This document shows, piece after piece, positions 49,949 to 61,947 of a DNA stretch of 64,000 nt. The DNA is from Chrysomallon squamiferum (lineage: Eukaryota > Mollusca > Gastropoda > Neomphalida > Peltospiridae), in contig CM022671.1 of the NCBI GenBank assembly GCA_012295275.1, positions 10,543,237 to 10,607,236 on the forward strand, written 5' to 3'. The translations under genes were made by a program, and so were the position numbers. The notes under the pieces are model-generated. The model ran no database searches. It had not been told where the DNA came from and saw only the letters and a program-made list of their open reading frames with translations. Positions within the stretch are counted from its first letter, which is position 1, and every line of letters starts with the position of its first letter.

Positions 49949-51315
49949 GTAAGCAATTTTCTGTTCTTATTTTGATTGGGTGTAATGTGCAATTAAACTG
50001 TGTCAAAAACATTTGTTATACCTAAAATTTTAAGGTTTTAATCTGTCTTCCATAGAGATTCTTATTTTGTCTTGTTTCCCCGTATGACCTTTCTCAAGGA
50101 GCAGAAAATATCATAATTAAATAATTAACTTGAACCTTAACTGAGGTGTTGTGTATATTTCTCCAGTGGATGGATAGACTTATTGATTTATATAGATTGC
50201 TGTCAATTTAGCATTTATATTCCTTGTTAGGTGACCATTAAAGCACCTTGTTACCCTAGACTGAGCCTTAATAAAACATACAGTGTGTTTATAAAGGTGT
50301 GAGCCCCGTGACAACATGGTCATCACATATGTGCATCAAAGTAAAGCTTTTTACAAGTCCTAAAGCTATACAGTATTCTAAGAAAGCTGACAAGACCAGA
50401 GTGGTGATTTCACTTCTAAACATAACTCAAAGGATGATGATTCCATATTATTTACTGTGGATGATTTGTCCAAATCTTTTGTACCATGTGTGAGAAATCT
50501 TGTTATTGTTTGATTCTGCTTTGACTATGCACCACAAAGTGAATGCAAAATGTCACTCTCAGCTATAGAAGATCTATAGAATCATCAGGCAGTATCTGAT
50601 CAGTGATGCCACAAAAACACTGGTATATGGCCTTGTGATGTCATGACTGGGCTATTGAATTGGACAATTAAACTGCTTGCCTAATACCTTGGTCAACATC
50701 AGAAAAATAAATTTATTTGGAAGGTAAATCGATTCTATTCAAGTATGTATCATCTACTAACTTACTTTTCAAACTTAAGATTATGAACAGCAACAAAAGA
50801 TCCAAAAGAAAGTCAATTGTTGTTTTCTGTTGAATTTTCTTTCACTTACTTCAACAGTGCCAAAACCAAATAATGGTGTTTAGAACTCACACAGTGGTAT
50901 TAAATTGTAACATTGTCACCTGGTGACAGAACAACTCACTTTGCCAGCCAGTGGTTACTGAAGCATGACACTTAACAATAACATTTTAGAGTGCAGACTG
51001 AAGCTGTCCAGTCAGTATGACAGCTCTGTGGTGTGAACAGAAACAAGCTGACTGGTCAAACAGGTCAACTTGTCACGTCAGATGAAGTTAAACGAGAAAA
51101 AAAATTGAAATAAAATACCTGGCTTTTTCTTCTTTAATATCATCTTATAAATTGCAATTTCCTTATAAATATTCACAAGAAATAAATATATAATATTCGT
51201 TTCTCACTTTCTTATCATACAGAATTTTCAAATTAATGCAACAGTTGATGTCAATAAGAATAATTTATTAATTTTAAATGTTTTTTTCTAAATAAGAAAA
51301 ATGTATTTCATTTTC

Positions 51316-51360
<45 letters not shown>

Positions 51361-51400
51361 TTACCTTCAACTTAGTATCAATATGGTATGATAATAATAA

Positions 51401-51438
<38 letters not shown>

Positions 51439-51639
51439 TAATAAGGAAATAAAAGACAACATTCAGAATTATCTCTGATATGCTGAAAAATGTCTCAGTT
51501 CAAGGAGACAGATGCAAATGCCAGCAGTTTCTGAAGATGCTGGATAGGTAACACCTGATCAGTGACAAAAGCTATTTTCAAAGAAAGGTTTAGGGTGATA
51601 ATTTTTAAAAATGTCTCCAAAAGTCAAAGTGATTTGTTA

Positions 51640-51795
51640 CATAATATTTGTTGTCTTTTTTAAACTTGTATCAGTGTTCAGGTAGTTATTTCATCAATTA
51701 TTGTAATAAATCATGTTACATAATATTTGTTGTCTCTTTTAAACTTGAATCAGTGTTTAGGTAGTTATTTCATCAATTATTGTAATAAATCATAG
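51640..51795. repeat. ~80-bp tandem repeat, right arm
   Basis: Two copies of the unit found in two-and-a-half copies in the left arm. Confidence 0.75.
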
Positions 51796-51860
51796 CCACT
51801 CTTCTAAATTTAAAAGTTTCCCTAGTTTGTTTTTGAGGGATTATTCTATAAAATTATGAC

Positions 51861-53245
51861 ATGCCCATCTACATGGCAAAACAAAATACTGCTAAAAAAC
51901 AAAAATCAAAAACTTTACAAATAAAACTAATCCACTACCAAGTTCAGTCAAACTCAAATATGACATTCTGCAGTGCATACATCACATTAAATTCCTTGAA
52001 GAGAATCTGGCCAATTCCACTCTCCTTAAAGCCCTCCAAAAGAAAGTAAAATAAATTATTTTATAAAAGCAGCTTTAACATTTGATTTAAACCGTAACAA
52101 CCAAAAGTGAACATGTCAGATGCTAAACTTACGGATTAACTATTATGTAAATTCCATAAAACAATCTGTGCTTTTATATATGCTTATAGATTTAGATATG
52201 ACTAAATACAATGCAGTCAATTGGAGTAGAACAAATTATAAAACTAAACTATTTAAATGTGCAATATTAGAATTTTTAAATTTTGTTTCTGGGTTAGCCC
52301 AAAGGAATCCCAAAACAGGGTGAATAATCCCAGCCCCAAAACTGGTACTATCCATGCAGGTAGACCAAAATGGGGTCTTTCATCACCATCAATTATTACT
52401 CTGTGTAAATATCCAAATTTAAAGGCTAACCTGCCAGTTTCTAAAACTCATGCTCCATGCATCACTCCTAAAGTTAATCAACCACCTAAATCATTTGCTG
52501 TTTTAAAATCTCCCACATTTAGGCCTTCTAAATTTTATAAACACCAACATGCACTATCTGATAAACCACAATGCCTGAAATTGTTAGAATACCTTAATTT
52601 TTGGCTCCTCGAATTCAACACGGACTAATGAAGACGTACATAAACAGGTCTAAGTAGAATGCTATCCAGAATGCTGGTACCAATCACTTTAAGACAATGG
52701 CCATTAATCATAAAAGTAATAATAGCAAGAAAACATTTCTAAATATAGATATAAACTGCAATGACCAACAACATTCCTCAACTAGCACAAACCAGTTAAG
52801 AAATATGATAAGCTCTATCCATAAAAAATTCTCAAAAGTTAAATATTTTTTTAGAGGAATAAACATTTCAGATAAACTTTTGGCAAGTTAGAAATTATGC
52901 CTAAAACAAATACTGTTTAGGCAGATAAAAAAAACGAACATCGATGTGGGTATAGAATCTGTTGAGACAGCTTTTGAAAAAAATACCCAAATACAGACCA
53001 ACCAAAACCATTATTGAATTAATTGAATTAAGCTTAAGAGTTAACATCTTTGAAGTTAATGGAGAAATTTAATAGCACATTTGTGTCTGCACAATGGGTA
53101 GACATTTAGCCCACATTTTGCCTCTATCTATATCACAGAATGGGAAGAAATGGTATTAAACAAAGCAACCAAGAAGCCATTTTTATATCTCAGATATTTA
53201 GATGACATTCATATCATTTGACAACATTCTAAAGATGAATTCTGA
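51861..53245 (+). pseudogene. Penelope-like reverse transcriptase relic, right copy
   Basis: Same content as the left copy in opposite orientation. RT text at about 52975-53245 includes IIELIELSLRVNIFEVNGE, MGRHLA and, after a frameshift, EWEEMVLNKATKKPFLYLRY then LDDIHII, with YLDD at 53195-53206. The upstream 123-codon open stretch (52257-52628) is identical in translation to the left copy, and its link to the RT is unproven. Confidence 0.65.
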
Positions 53246-53829
53246 AATATTTTTAATTAGTAAATCAAGAAAATAATAATACAATGTCTTAGTATAAGTT
53301 TAATAAATAGTAATCATAATAATACAAACTTAATGTGTTATTTTCAGTAGTTTCTTGAACTATATAAAAATATAGCTATAGTTTCAAAGCAATGCTAATT
53401 GATTTTTTTTATTTATGTTGCAAAATTGACTCGGCCTGCTTTGAATAAATGTTTCCTTCATACTGGGTGCATTTTAAATCTTAATGACAGTGGCTGAATT
53501 TTTTAAATTTTTATAATTTATTTACTTTACCAATAGCCATATTCATATTTATTTTTTTCGCTTTTAGTCAGTTTTGAAGGCTAAGCTTAACAACCAATGC
53601 ATGATTCATAGATTAATATCAGCACTGCACTGGTCTGAAGTAATGTTTAATCTCACTTGAACAATCAAATTAGTGTAACAATTTCAGCAAACCTTTTAGA
53701 TTAAAGAGAAATACCAGTTAAAATAGTCTGAAATTTGTACTATACTCAATTATCTCTGTTATGATCTTGTTGTTATTATTATTATTATTTATGATTGTAA
53801 CATTTTAGATTTTAATATTTCAGTCAGAA

Positions 53830-53862
<33 letters not shown>
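53246..53862. repeat. Satellite-monomer fragment next to the pogo element
   Basis: Diverged match to the central satellite monomer (for example ttttcagtagtttcttgaac on this strand), ending in a TA microsatellite where the pogo element inserted. Confidence 0.65.
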
Positions 53863-56510
53863 CCGTATATACTTGTGTACAAGGCGACCTTATGTATAAG
53901 TTGATGTGTATTTTAAGTCCAAAAATTGCGTCATTTTCAGTATTACTTGTGTATAAGTCGACTGTAGATTCCAGGCACCGTCACTGTTTTTAGACCAGTG
54001 TGACAGTGCCATGAAGGTCTACATTGTACGCCTACTGTAACATAACTTGCACGAGCTGTAACTTGCACGAACATACCATAATAACGTAAATGCATGTATT
54101 ACACGAGCTATAGCCTAAATGTATCATAAATAGTATCTCTTTAATGTCATAGGTCTAACACGGAGACCTAACTTACCGTTATATTTAGCCGTTCTATGAG
54201 TTACAAAATTTTATGGCCATAGCCCTAAAATATTGTATATGATGCCAGGCAAACGAAATAAATATACTGCACAATTTAAGCTTGCAGTAATTAGATTTGC
54301 TGAAAATTCTAACAATTCTGCTGCTGGACGGGAGTATGGAGTCAGTGAAAAACTTGTTAGGGACTGGGTAAAAATGAGTACTAAATTACTTGAAATGCCA
54401 AAAGTGAAGTGTGCTGACAGAGGCAAAAAGTCAAAACATCCAGAAATAGAAAAGACACGTTTTGAGTCGGTTCAAGCAAGTAGACAAGACGGCTGTATAG
54501 TTACAAGGGGTGCTATCCATTTACAAGCACTTAAATTTGCTAAGAAGGCAGGAATTACGGATTTTAAAGCCAGTCCTGGTTGGTGCACGCTGTTCATAAA
54601 AAGGCATCATTTAGTCTTAAGACAAAAAACCAAAATCGCCCAGCGCTTACCCAGAGAGCTTGATGATAAAATAACAAGTTTTCACAGATTTGTTATCCAT
54701 CATAGAGAGAAAAACAAGTATGCTTTGGGATGTATTGGCAACATGGACAAAACGCCAATGACGTTTGACATGACATCGAATAGAACTGTTAACAAGATCG
54801 GAGAAAAAACCGTGCTAGTGAAAACAACAGGCCATGAAAAGTCAAAATTCACCGTATATTTTAGGCTGTATGGCAGACAGAACAAAGTTAAAACCTATGG
54901 TAGTTTTCAAGCGCACAACTATGCCAAAAGATAAATTTCCAAAGGGCGTATTAATACACGTACATCCAAAAGGGTGGTTGGATGCGGCCGGATGCAAACT
55001 CTGGGTTAACCAAGTGTGGAGCACTCGTTCAGGTGGATTACGAAAAGAAAGTCTTTGTTAGCATGGGACATGTTCAAAGCACACCTGGTAGATTCTGTAA
55101 AAGAAGCTGTAAGACAAGAAAATACAGATTTGGCAGTCATCCCTGGGGGCCTGACAAGCATTTGACAACCTTTGGATGTCTCAATAAATAAGCTGTTTAA
55201 AGATACTGTTTGGCATTTTTGGAATCAGTGTATGCTAAATGGGGACAAGACATTCATAAAAGGGGGCAATATGAGAGCAGCATCACTAGTTACAGTGTGT
55301 GAGTGGGTACGTGACGCCTGGCAGCAGTTGGACCCGGCTATAATTGTTAAGGCCTTTCTGAAGTGTGGAATTTCAAATGCACTAGATGGGACGGAGGATG
55401 ACTATTTATGGCGCGAACCCAATGCCCTTGCTGATTCCGTTCAAGAAAATAGTCCCACAGGAGAGGATTCTGGGAATGATGACCCACTTGACAGTGACGA
55501 TGATCTTTATGATGATGCAATTAACACTGGTGGTATTGAAGAGTGGAATGAACTTTTTGGGGCAAGCGATAGTGATGGCGAAAAATGACTTTGAAGGCTT
55601 TGAATAAACTTTTTGTTACACTAGATTATAGTATTACCCGGTAAATGTTGGATGTTTTGGAATTAAAATGTTTGTATTGTTGCAATGTTTCATAATTACC
55701 GGGATATATAGATCAAGGTCTATTTAAAGGTATGTGTGGATTTCCAGGCATTAGACGTAATTCAGTATTTAATTAAATTTTGTAGATAAATTCCAAAAGA
55801 TGTGTTGCTTTATTATTTATTACCGGTATTTTACATGAACGTGCAATTCAAAGTAAGATAATTTCGGAACCTCAGCAATATTTTTTTCTCTCGAAACTCT
55901 GCTACAAGACACGCCCCCGATCCTATTCCTAGCGCTCTAATTGGCCGAGGCTTCGTGCACTTGGCAACTGACTAGAATAACAAATATGGCGAGAAGTTGA
56001 ACTGATTTTTGTTGCAGAACGTTTATAGAAATTTAGTTTGTTTTCGATTCGTCGGTAGTGGATATTAATGACGATTGCAATATTATTTCACCAAATTCTT
56101 TACAATTACACAAGTGAGTTTTGTTTATGAAATTAGGACCGATATTTAGTGCAATTTGGCAGAGAAGTCTGCATTCCTAGATCATTGCAAGACGCCGTAA
56201 GGCATAACGCCGTACTGACGGTTTTCTCGCTTTAAAATGTATTTTTATGTCATTAAACGGAAGAATATCATGTTTTACATTCATATTTGGTTTTGTTATT
56301 TAATTTTTCAAAATTTTTTATACGATAAAATTATATTTTTGAAAAGCTGAAAGACCGCGATTATTTTAGATGCATCCTGTAGGAAAAAATAGTCAAGATG
56401 GCGACTCTTCAGCAACAGCTACAAAAGCATTACCTATGTATAAGTCAACCCCCAAAATATTACCTTAATATAGTCTCCCAAAAATTCGACTTACACACAA
56501 GTATATACGG
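53863..56510 (+). mobile_element. Pogo/Tigger-like DNA transposon, right copy
   Basis: Terminal repeats beginning CCGTATATACTTGTGTA at 53863 and ending with the complement at 56510, flanked by TA within a (TA)n run. It is at the same site as the left copy, so the insertion preceded the duplication of the arms. Confidence 0.9.
54239..55588 (+). pseudogene. Pogo transposase, right copy (frameshifts and stop)
   Basis: It keeps the N-terminus lost from the left copy: MPGKRNKYTAQFKLAVIRFA, then GREYGVSEKLVRDW, a Brinker/CENPB-type helix-turn-helix. The first catalytic motif reads GNMDKTPMTF (left copy GNMDEMPMTF). An insertion near 54855 shifts the frame, a single-base loss near 55050 shifts it again, and a TGA interrupts SI-stop-QPLDV near 55163. 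The C-terminal frame from 55172 to 55588 is open. None of these lesions is shared with the left copy. Confidence 0.9.
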
Positions 56511-57816
56511 TATATATATATATATTACATATTTTTATAACTTTTAATTTTCTAGTTCTATACACACATTTTGTTTAATAAAAATTAAAATCATTACAAC
56601 AAATACAATAATATGCTACAGCTCATTCAGGTTAATATATTCTCTAAAGCTCTAAACTCCTGAAAGATAAACTTAATTATGAGGCTATTATACTAAAATT
56701 AATGATACAGTTTTCTTTTGTTTATTTAGTTCACATTATCATATTTCAGAAATGTCTAAATGATATAAATGGAAATATCTGAATAAATGTTTAAGATAAC
56801 AACTGTTGAAAACAATGATAGTTATTGCCAGAAACAGTGAATGATTCACAAAAATGAAGTTGTTTCAAATGCAATTTGATTTGATTCTTATTTATTATTT
56901 TAACTCATTATTTTTTAAATAAATATCCACTCCAAGAAAAAGGAAATTTGACAAAGCAGGTAAAAGAAGAAATTAACTATAAGAAATCAATGAATTTATA
57001 ACAGATTTAGTTAATGGACAAGTCTGTTAGAGATTGAGCAGCCAAATTTTAGATGATCTCCAATATATCAATAATATCACAGGCAATGCAATATCATTGA
57101 TACTATTACTTCATATTTTTAATTTTATAATATCCCTTGTTCTCATTGCTTCTTTCTGGGAGTGAAAAGTAGTTGTGTTGTTTCAGAGATTATGATACAA
57201 TGTGTTAGTAAGAATTTGATAAATTTTAATTATAATAATACATACTTAATCAAATATTTCCAGAAATGCCTTGATGCATAGATTAATACCAACATTATAT
57301 TAGTTTGAAGTAATATTTAATCTTATTTGAACAATGAAATTAATAATTTAAGCAACTGTTTAAAGACAACTATCAGTTAAAATGGTTTCAAATTTGAACT
57401 AGCTTAAATTATGTTATGTACTGAAATAAAGGCAGCAAACAATTCCAGCCACTGTGAAACCCACGAACGATAACTCCAGTGAATAATTTATCACATGTCA
57501 GTTCTTTCAAAGAAATAGTTTGCAGTTTCAATAAAAGTTTAAATTTCTAAGGTATAAAACATGCTCACTTTTATTATTAAAAAAAGGACACGTTTGAAAA
57601 CTGTAGCAAAATTAAAATTTCAAGTATGTAATGCAATTTATTTTAGAAATATGGTGTTTGTTATGCATCATTTTGCATCAGACATATTGTTTGCTAGCTC
57701 AGTAGCTGCATTTGAGGAAAATCAAATTTATAATATCTGTTTGCTCAATCACCATTTCTAATCTTTTTATATCCAGTGATAATTTTTGATAATGAGCAAA
57801 TTTGTCTTATTTTCAG
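56511..57816. repeat. Satellite-related sequence, right arm
   Basis: Counterpart of 8119-9430. It contains blocks also found in the central satellite (56850-57200 matches 18770-19140 in reverse). No gene is seen. Confidence 0.65.
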
Positions 57817-57879
57817 ATTCCAGTCGTTCCTTTTCAAGACTGGTTGTTAGAAGGAGATGGCAGCAGAAGTTTGTTAACA
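57817..57879 (+). other. Putative 5' exon (63 nt), right copy
   Basis: Same length and splice sites as 8056-8118. Does not join exon 2 in frame; possibly untranslated. Confidence 0.45.
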
Positions 57880-58504
57880 GTAAGAATCTATTTAAAAAAT
57901 CAAAGCCATTCACATAAGTTTAAAGTTAATCCTATTTCAAATAGTGTATCATAACCTTATGTCTGGCTATTGAAAATATATTTAACAACACAGGTCTTAA
58001 CTATTAGGGATGCTTCTATAAATGGACTGCATAAACCACTTCGATTGTGGCCAACAGATAATTAAATGCTATAACATAAATAACTATATATCATCTAATC
58101 CATAATAAGAGCACATTTAGAAAATGAATGGACATGTGCATCAAGAAACTGGGTTTAAGGGCATTGGGGTGTTTTCCAGAGTGTGTACCTGTAAGTTGTC
58201 ATTGGCATTAGTGACCTTGTTTTTGCAGACAAAACTAAACATAAATCTCTACATGTGGCTTAAACCATATTAGTACCTAGTATTAGGAACTGCACAGACA
58301 TTTGTGCCATGAAATTCGGTTTAAGAGCAACAGGGGTTTCAGTTGGGGTGTTGCTGTAAGTCTTCATTGGCAACATTGATCTTCCTTTTGCAGACAGAAC
58401 TAAAAGCTGTGACATAAATCTCTATATGTGGTATAAACCATATTAGTATGTAGTATTGGGAACTGCATAGACTTTTCCAATATTTTAATCTATGCTCTTT
58501 TCAG

Positions 58505-58559
58505 CTATGTTGAAAGTGATTGGCCTCAACTGCACATGGAACCTCTGGTAGATGATAAG
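58505..58559 (+). CDS. Exon 2 with probable start codon, right copy
   Basis: 55 nt with ttttcag acceptor and a standard gtaagt donor (GC in the left copy). The ATG at 58536 begins MEPLVDDK, joining exon 3 in phase 0. Confidence 0.55.
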
Positions 58560-59046
58560 GTAAGTTTTTACAAGAGTCGCTGTTTATTTCCTTTTTGTAA
58601 TTTAATTTTGATTAGAGTCTTGAACATTTTTGATGCATTATTTTGTGCAGGTAATGTTCTTTCTGTTTATGTTCTTACATGTATCAGTAATTCTAATAAA
58701 CTTTATTGGTGTGTATGTGTTCTCACTAACTGATATATCAGAACTGCCACTTTAGAATAAACTATTATTTTTCCTATTTGTTATCTTTTTCATGAGCAGA
58801 TCATAGGCACATTCTTAACTTTCACATTTGCTTCTCAGGTTTTTTCTTAATATTATAATAAGTTCAGATATTTCTTCACTTTATTTTTGCAGTGTATGAA
58901 AAGTGGAAAATGTCAGTCATTTATTGAAATTCCTTACCCACAGATGGATTTTTATTGAAGAACAGTGTTCATGTACTTTGCTGTGATGAAGGATATTTTT
59001 TGTCAATCTTGTTTTCTTTTAATAAGACGATAACAAAACATTTCAG

Positions 59047-59196
59047 ACTGATATGTCAGATGAAGATCAGACTTGTGAAGAGGAGCAAGTTTTTGATGAC
59101 AATGTTTATGAGATAGTTACACCAGAAGATGATACCTCTGATGATTATGATAATGATTTCCCATTATGGGAAAAAGTGAAGAAGAGAAAATCTCAG
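59047..59196 (+). CDS. Exon 3 (acidic domain) of the transposon gene, right copy
   Basis: 150 nt, 50 codons, identical in translation to the left copy (TDMSDEDQTCEEEQVFDD ... WEKVKKRKSQ). It splices toward 60162 and beyond, but exon 4 and the whole PHD and first DDE part are missing in this copy. Confidence 0.65.
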
Positions 59197-60161
59197 GTAA
59201 GATTATATTGATGCTTGTTCCTATTCACACACACCATACACAATTAAACTCAGTTAAAACCTACTTACAACTTTTGTTTTACATTTGTAAGCAGTATATA
59301 CTTTAGTCAGTTCTTTTACTCAGATAAACAGTCTATTGACAGAAGCCAGTAATGAAAGATGTGATGGTTCAAAGTGGGTAATTAAATAATTAACAAAAGA
59401 CTTGTTACATTGAATCATTTACTGTTATAAAATTTCAACTGTTTACCTTCATTTCAGTTTGCTAATGTTTTTTTATAATTCTCCATAATAACCAAAACAT
59501 AGTGATAAATGTTTCACATATCAGTTAGTTCAGAATTATGATGGGACTGTTCTTTTGCTATAGTGTAGCATTTTATATAAATATGACCACAGAAATAAAT
59601 AAATAAGTAATTTCATGTGATTTACAAAATCATGCAAAATCATTTAGTTCATAGTTACAAGACAAAACTGATAATGTTCAGTTAAAGCATTTATTCCTAG
59701 TTAAAGTGTCCTTTGCTGATATGAACACAACTATCATGTACATTTTACATTTTAACAAGTTATGTTTTATTTTGGGTTTTTTAAACTATTTATTTTTCCT
59801 TTATTTTTTCCTTTATATTTTCATTATTTTTTTTTTTTTCCCTGCAAATCATAATTAATAATAAAGTATATATATTAAAGTTTACACTTCAGAAATATAT
59901 TAGTCTTGATACAACTGTGTAATTTTTTGTTTTTTGTTTTAATTATTCTGAAGATTGTTTTCATCTAATGTGGATTATTTATGGTAAGTACAGGTTTAAA
60001 CTGCACTTTTTTTTATATGTTGTTGTTGTTGTTTTGTAATTTACAAATTAAGGCTTGAAATGATTATTTATTTAATCATTGTTTTAGTTCATACTAACCA
60101 AAATTTACAAGTTCTATCATTTTTTTTTTCATATAACAAAACTTGATTTACTAATACCATG

Positions 60162-60858
60162 TACAAACATAGTCTGCTGATGAATAGTAATAACATAGAA
60201 GAAATAAGAGAATTGCTACATGATATTTTTGTGTTTTTGACCTCCAGTCATGTAAATATCTATAATGCATACTTCATAGACAAATTAATTCGTAAAATCA
60301 ACTCTTTTGAAACATCGGTTTCAGAAGAATGTTCTGATTTTGATGAATATAATTTTAAACAAGTAGACATGAAAATGTTGCAACCTGGTTACCATACAGA
60401 GGAGGAAGAATTTCTAATTTAGCTGAAAACTCTCCTTTTAAGGCATTTTCTGAAGTTATCTTAGAAAATGTTAAGAAGATTTGCTTGGCATGTAAATTTG
60501 ATGAAAATAGTAATGTCAATACATATTTTGCCGTTATGGTCCAATATACTTTCGACAAATATAGCACAGACAGAAAAATCTGCATCAGAAATTCCCAGTA
60601 GTAAAAACTTTATTCACGAGCAGATGAAAACAACTAGTACAATTGAAAATAGGTTTACAATTCTGAAGTATATTGGACTGCAAGGCAGAACCCAATATAG
60701 ACAGGATGATTTTTCAGAAAAATTGCATAATCTAACTGTTTCAGTGCAAAAATTGGCAGCTGTAGATTGTATGAAAGTGAACAAATATTTAAGGAAGATA
60801 AAGAAATCAATTGGCAAAAAAATCAAAATCAGAAATGTGGGCCATATCAAAACAGTAA
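60162..60858 (+). pseudogene. C-terminal part of the DDE transposase (right copy)
   Basis: The first half reads HSLLMNSNNIEEIRELLHDI then NAYFIDKLIRKINSFETSVS and DFDEYNFKQ, which overlaps the last residues of the left copy (NAHFIDRLIHKINSFETSFS). A stop and frameshift follow, then VKKICLACKFDENSNVNTYF and, in another frame, PLWSNILSTNIAQTEKSAS and TTSTIENRFTILKYI. In related transposases as I recall them, the PLW and S-x-IEN-x-F motifs surround the third catalytic acid, here Glu at 60645-60647. The segment then runs (KSIGKKIKIRNVGHIKTVT) into the USP with a single frame change. Confidence 0.6.
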
Positions 60859-61947
60859 CCTGATAATTTTAAGAAGAAAGGTACTTTTCAGCAAGCTCCC
60901 AAAAATAAAATTGAAACAACATACAATACCACTAAAATATGGAACAAATCCAGTCTAGTGTATGATCACTGCTTCAAAAGTGTGCATTATAGTCATGAGA
61001 AAAATGTAAAAACTGTTGACCAAGATCTCACTGATTTAGGATTCATCTGCAGACCTATGAAGAATTTTGGCAACACCTGCTGGTTTAATGCAGTGATGCA
61101 AGCCCTAGCAGCAAGTGATTTAGCATGTTTAATTCTTTATGAAAATAAATGTCAGCCTGTAACTGTATATTCTGATAATGTAAAATTACCACTTCACAGA
61201 GCAGAAGAAAGTGTGATAAAAATACTGAAAATTTTGAAAGATGAAAATAAACACTGCAAAGAGGTACCAGATGTTATTTTACACAATGCAATAGTAAATG
61301 TTGCTTATGCAATGAGAACAAATATTAATAGTCAGCAAGATGCTAATGAGTTGTTTACTAAAAGTATTGGCAATCTAACTGAAAGGGTTCAAGGTAGTAT
61401 TATTTTGCAACACGAATATATTTGTTTACAGTGTAGCTCAACAACATTCAGTGAGAATAATTATGAGCATTTCATAACATGTCACCTTGATGCAATGGGC
61501 CACAGTTCTGTGCAACAGTTATTTGACAATTCTATTAAATCAGAGACAGTGAGAAAAAATTCAAATTATATTCATATTCCTCACAATTTGTTCATAAAAT
61601 GTAATGATCAGAGTAAAAATGCAGAAAAAACAGAAATTAAATATCAGCTGAAGAGTATTGTCTGTCATCACGGAGGTTCCTGTCACGGAGGTCACTATAC
61701 CACACTTATTGAACATCAGTTTGTTTCATGTGATGATAATTCTCTGTCTTTTTCAACTGACAACTTTAATCTTACATGCTACATGTTATTCTATGATAGA
61801 GTAGACAAACATTTGCCATTATATACTGAACCGGTTATTAATGCAATGTGCATAAGCAATGGTTTCAAGGCTTTAAAAAGTAGCAATATTTTTTCTAGTT
61901 CGAGGATAATTCAGTGTTTGTATCTGATAAATACACTAAGGAAATAG
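60859..61947 (+). CDS. USP-type ubiquitin protease (peptidase C19) encoded by the transposon
   Basis: A compact ubiquitin-specific protease domain, about 290 residues. The frame is open from 60859 (PDNFKKKGTFQQAPKNKIE). Counting from the GTG at 60958 as residue 1, the Cys box is NFGNTCWFNAVMQAL with Cys41. QQDANELF (126-133) is the conserved Q-D-A motif. CLQC (156-159) is one zinc-knuckle-type pair; a clear second pair is lacking. The His box is GGSCHGGHYTTL with His246, followed by FVSCDDNSLSF with Asp259/260 and the closing YMLFYDRV. All catalytic residues are present. It follows the transposase C-terminus in the same direction, as if fused to it or cleaved from it. Near 61905 a frameshift ends the frame early; SEDNSVFVSDKYTKEIEND continues in another frame. 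USPs remove ubiquitin; a role in protecting the transposase is inference. Confidence 0.85.
   Translation, partial: PDNFKKKGTFQQAPKNKIETTYNTTKIWNKSSLVYDHCFKSVHYSHEKNVKTVDQDLTDLGFICRPMKNFGNTCWFNAVMQALAASDLACLILYENKCQPVTVYSDNVKLPLHRAEESVIKILKILKDENKHCKEVPDVILHNAIVNVAYAMRTNINSQQDANELFTKSIGNLTERVQGSIILQHEYICLQCSSTTFSENNYEHFITCHLDAMGHSSVQQLFDNSIKSETVRKNSNYIHIPHNLFIKCNDQSKNAEKTEIKYQLKSIVCHHGGSCHGGHYTTLIEHQFVSCDDNSLSFSTDNFNLTCYMLFYDRVDKHLPLYTEPVINAMCISNGFKALKSSNIFSSSRIIQCLYLINTLRK

Larger units (their letters stand above)
49447..60161 (-). repeat. Right arm of the ~10.7-kb inverted duplication
   Basis: Reverse-complement match to 5752-16459. The inner end coincides with the scaffold gap, the outer end is a sharp breakpoint at 60161. 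The arms differ by scattered substitutions, an ~100-bp deletion in the left pogo element, and changed copy number of an ~80-bp repeat and of microsatellites, so they are not a simple assembly echo of one sequence. Confidence 0.9.
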
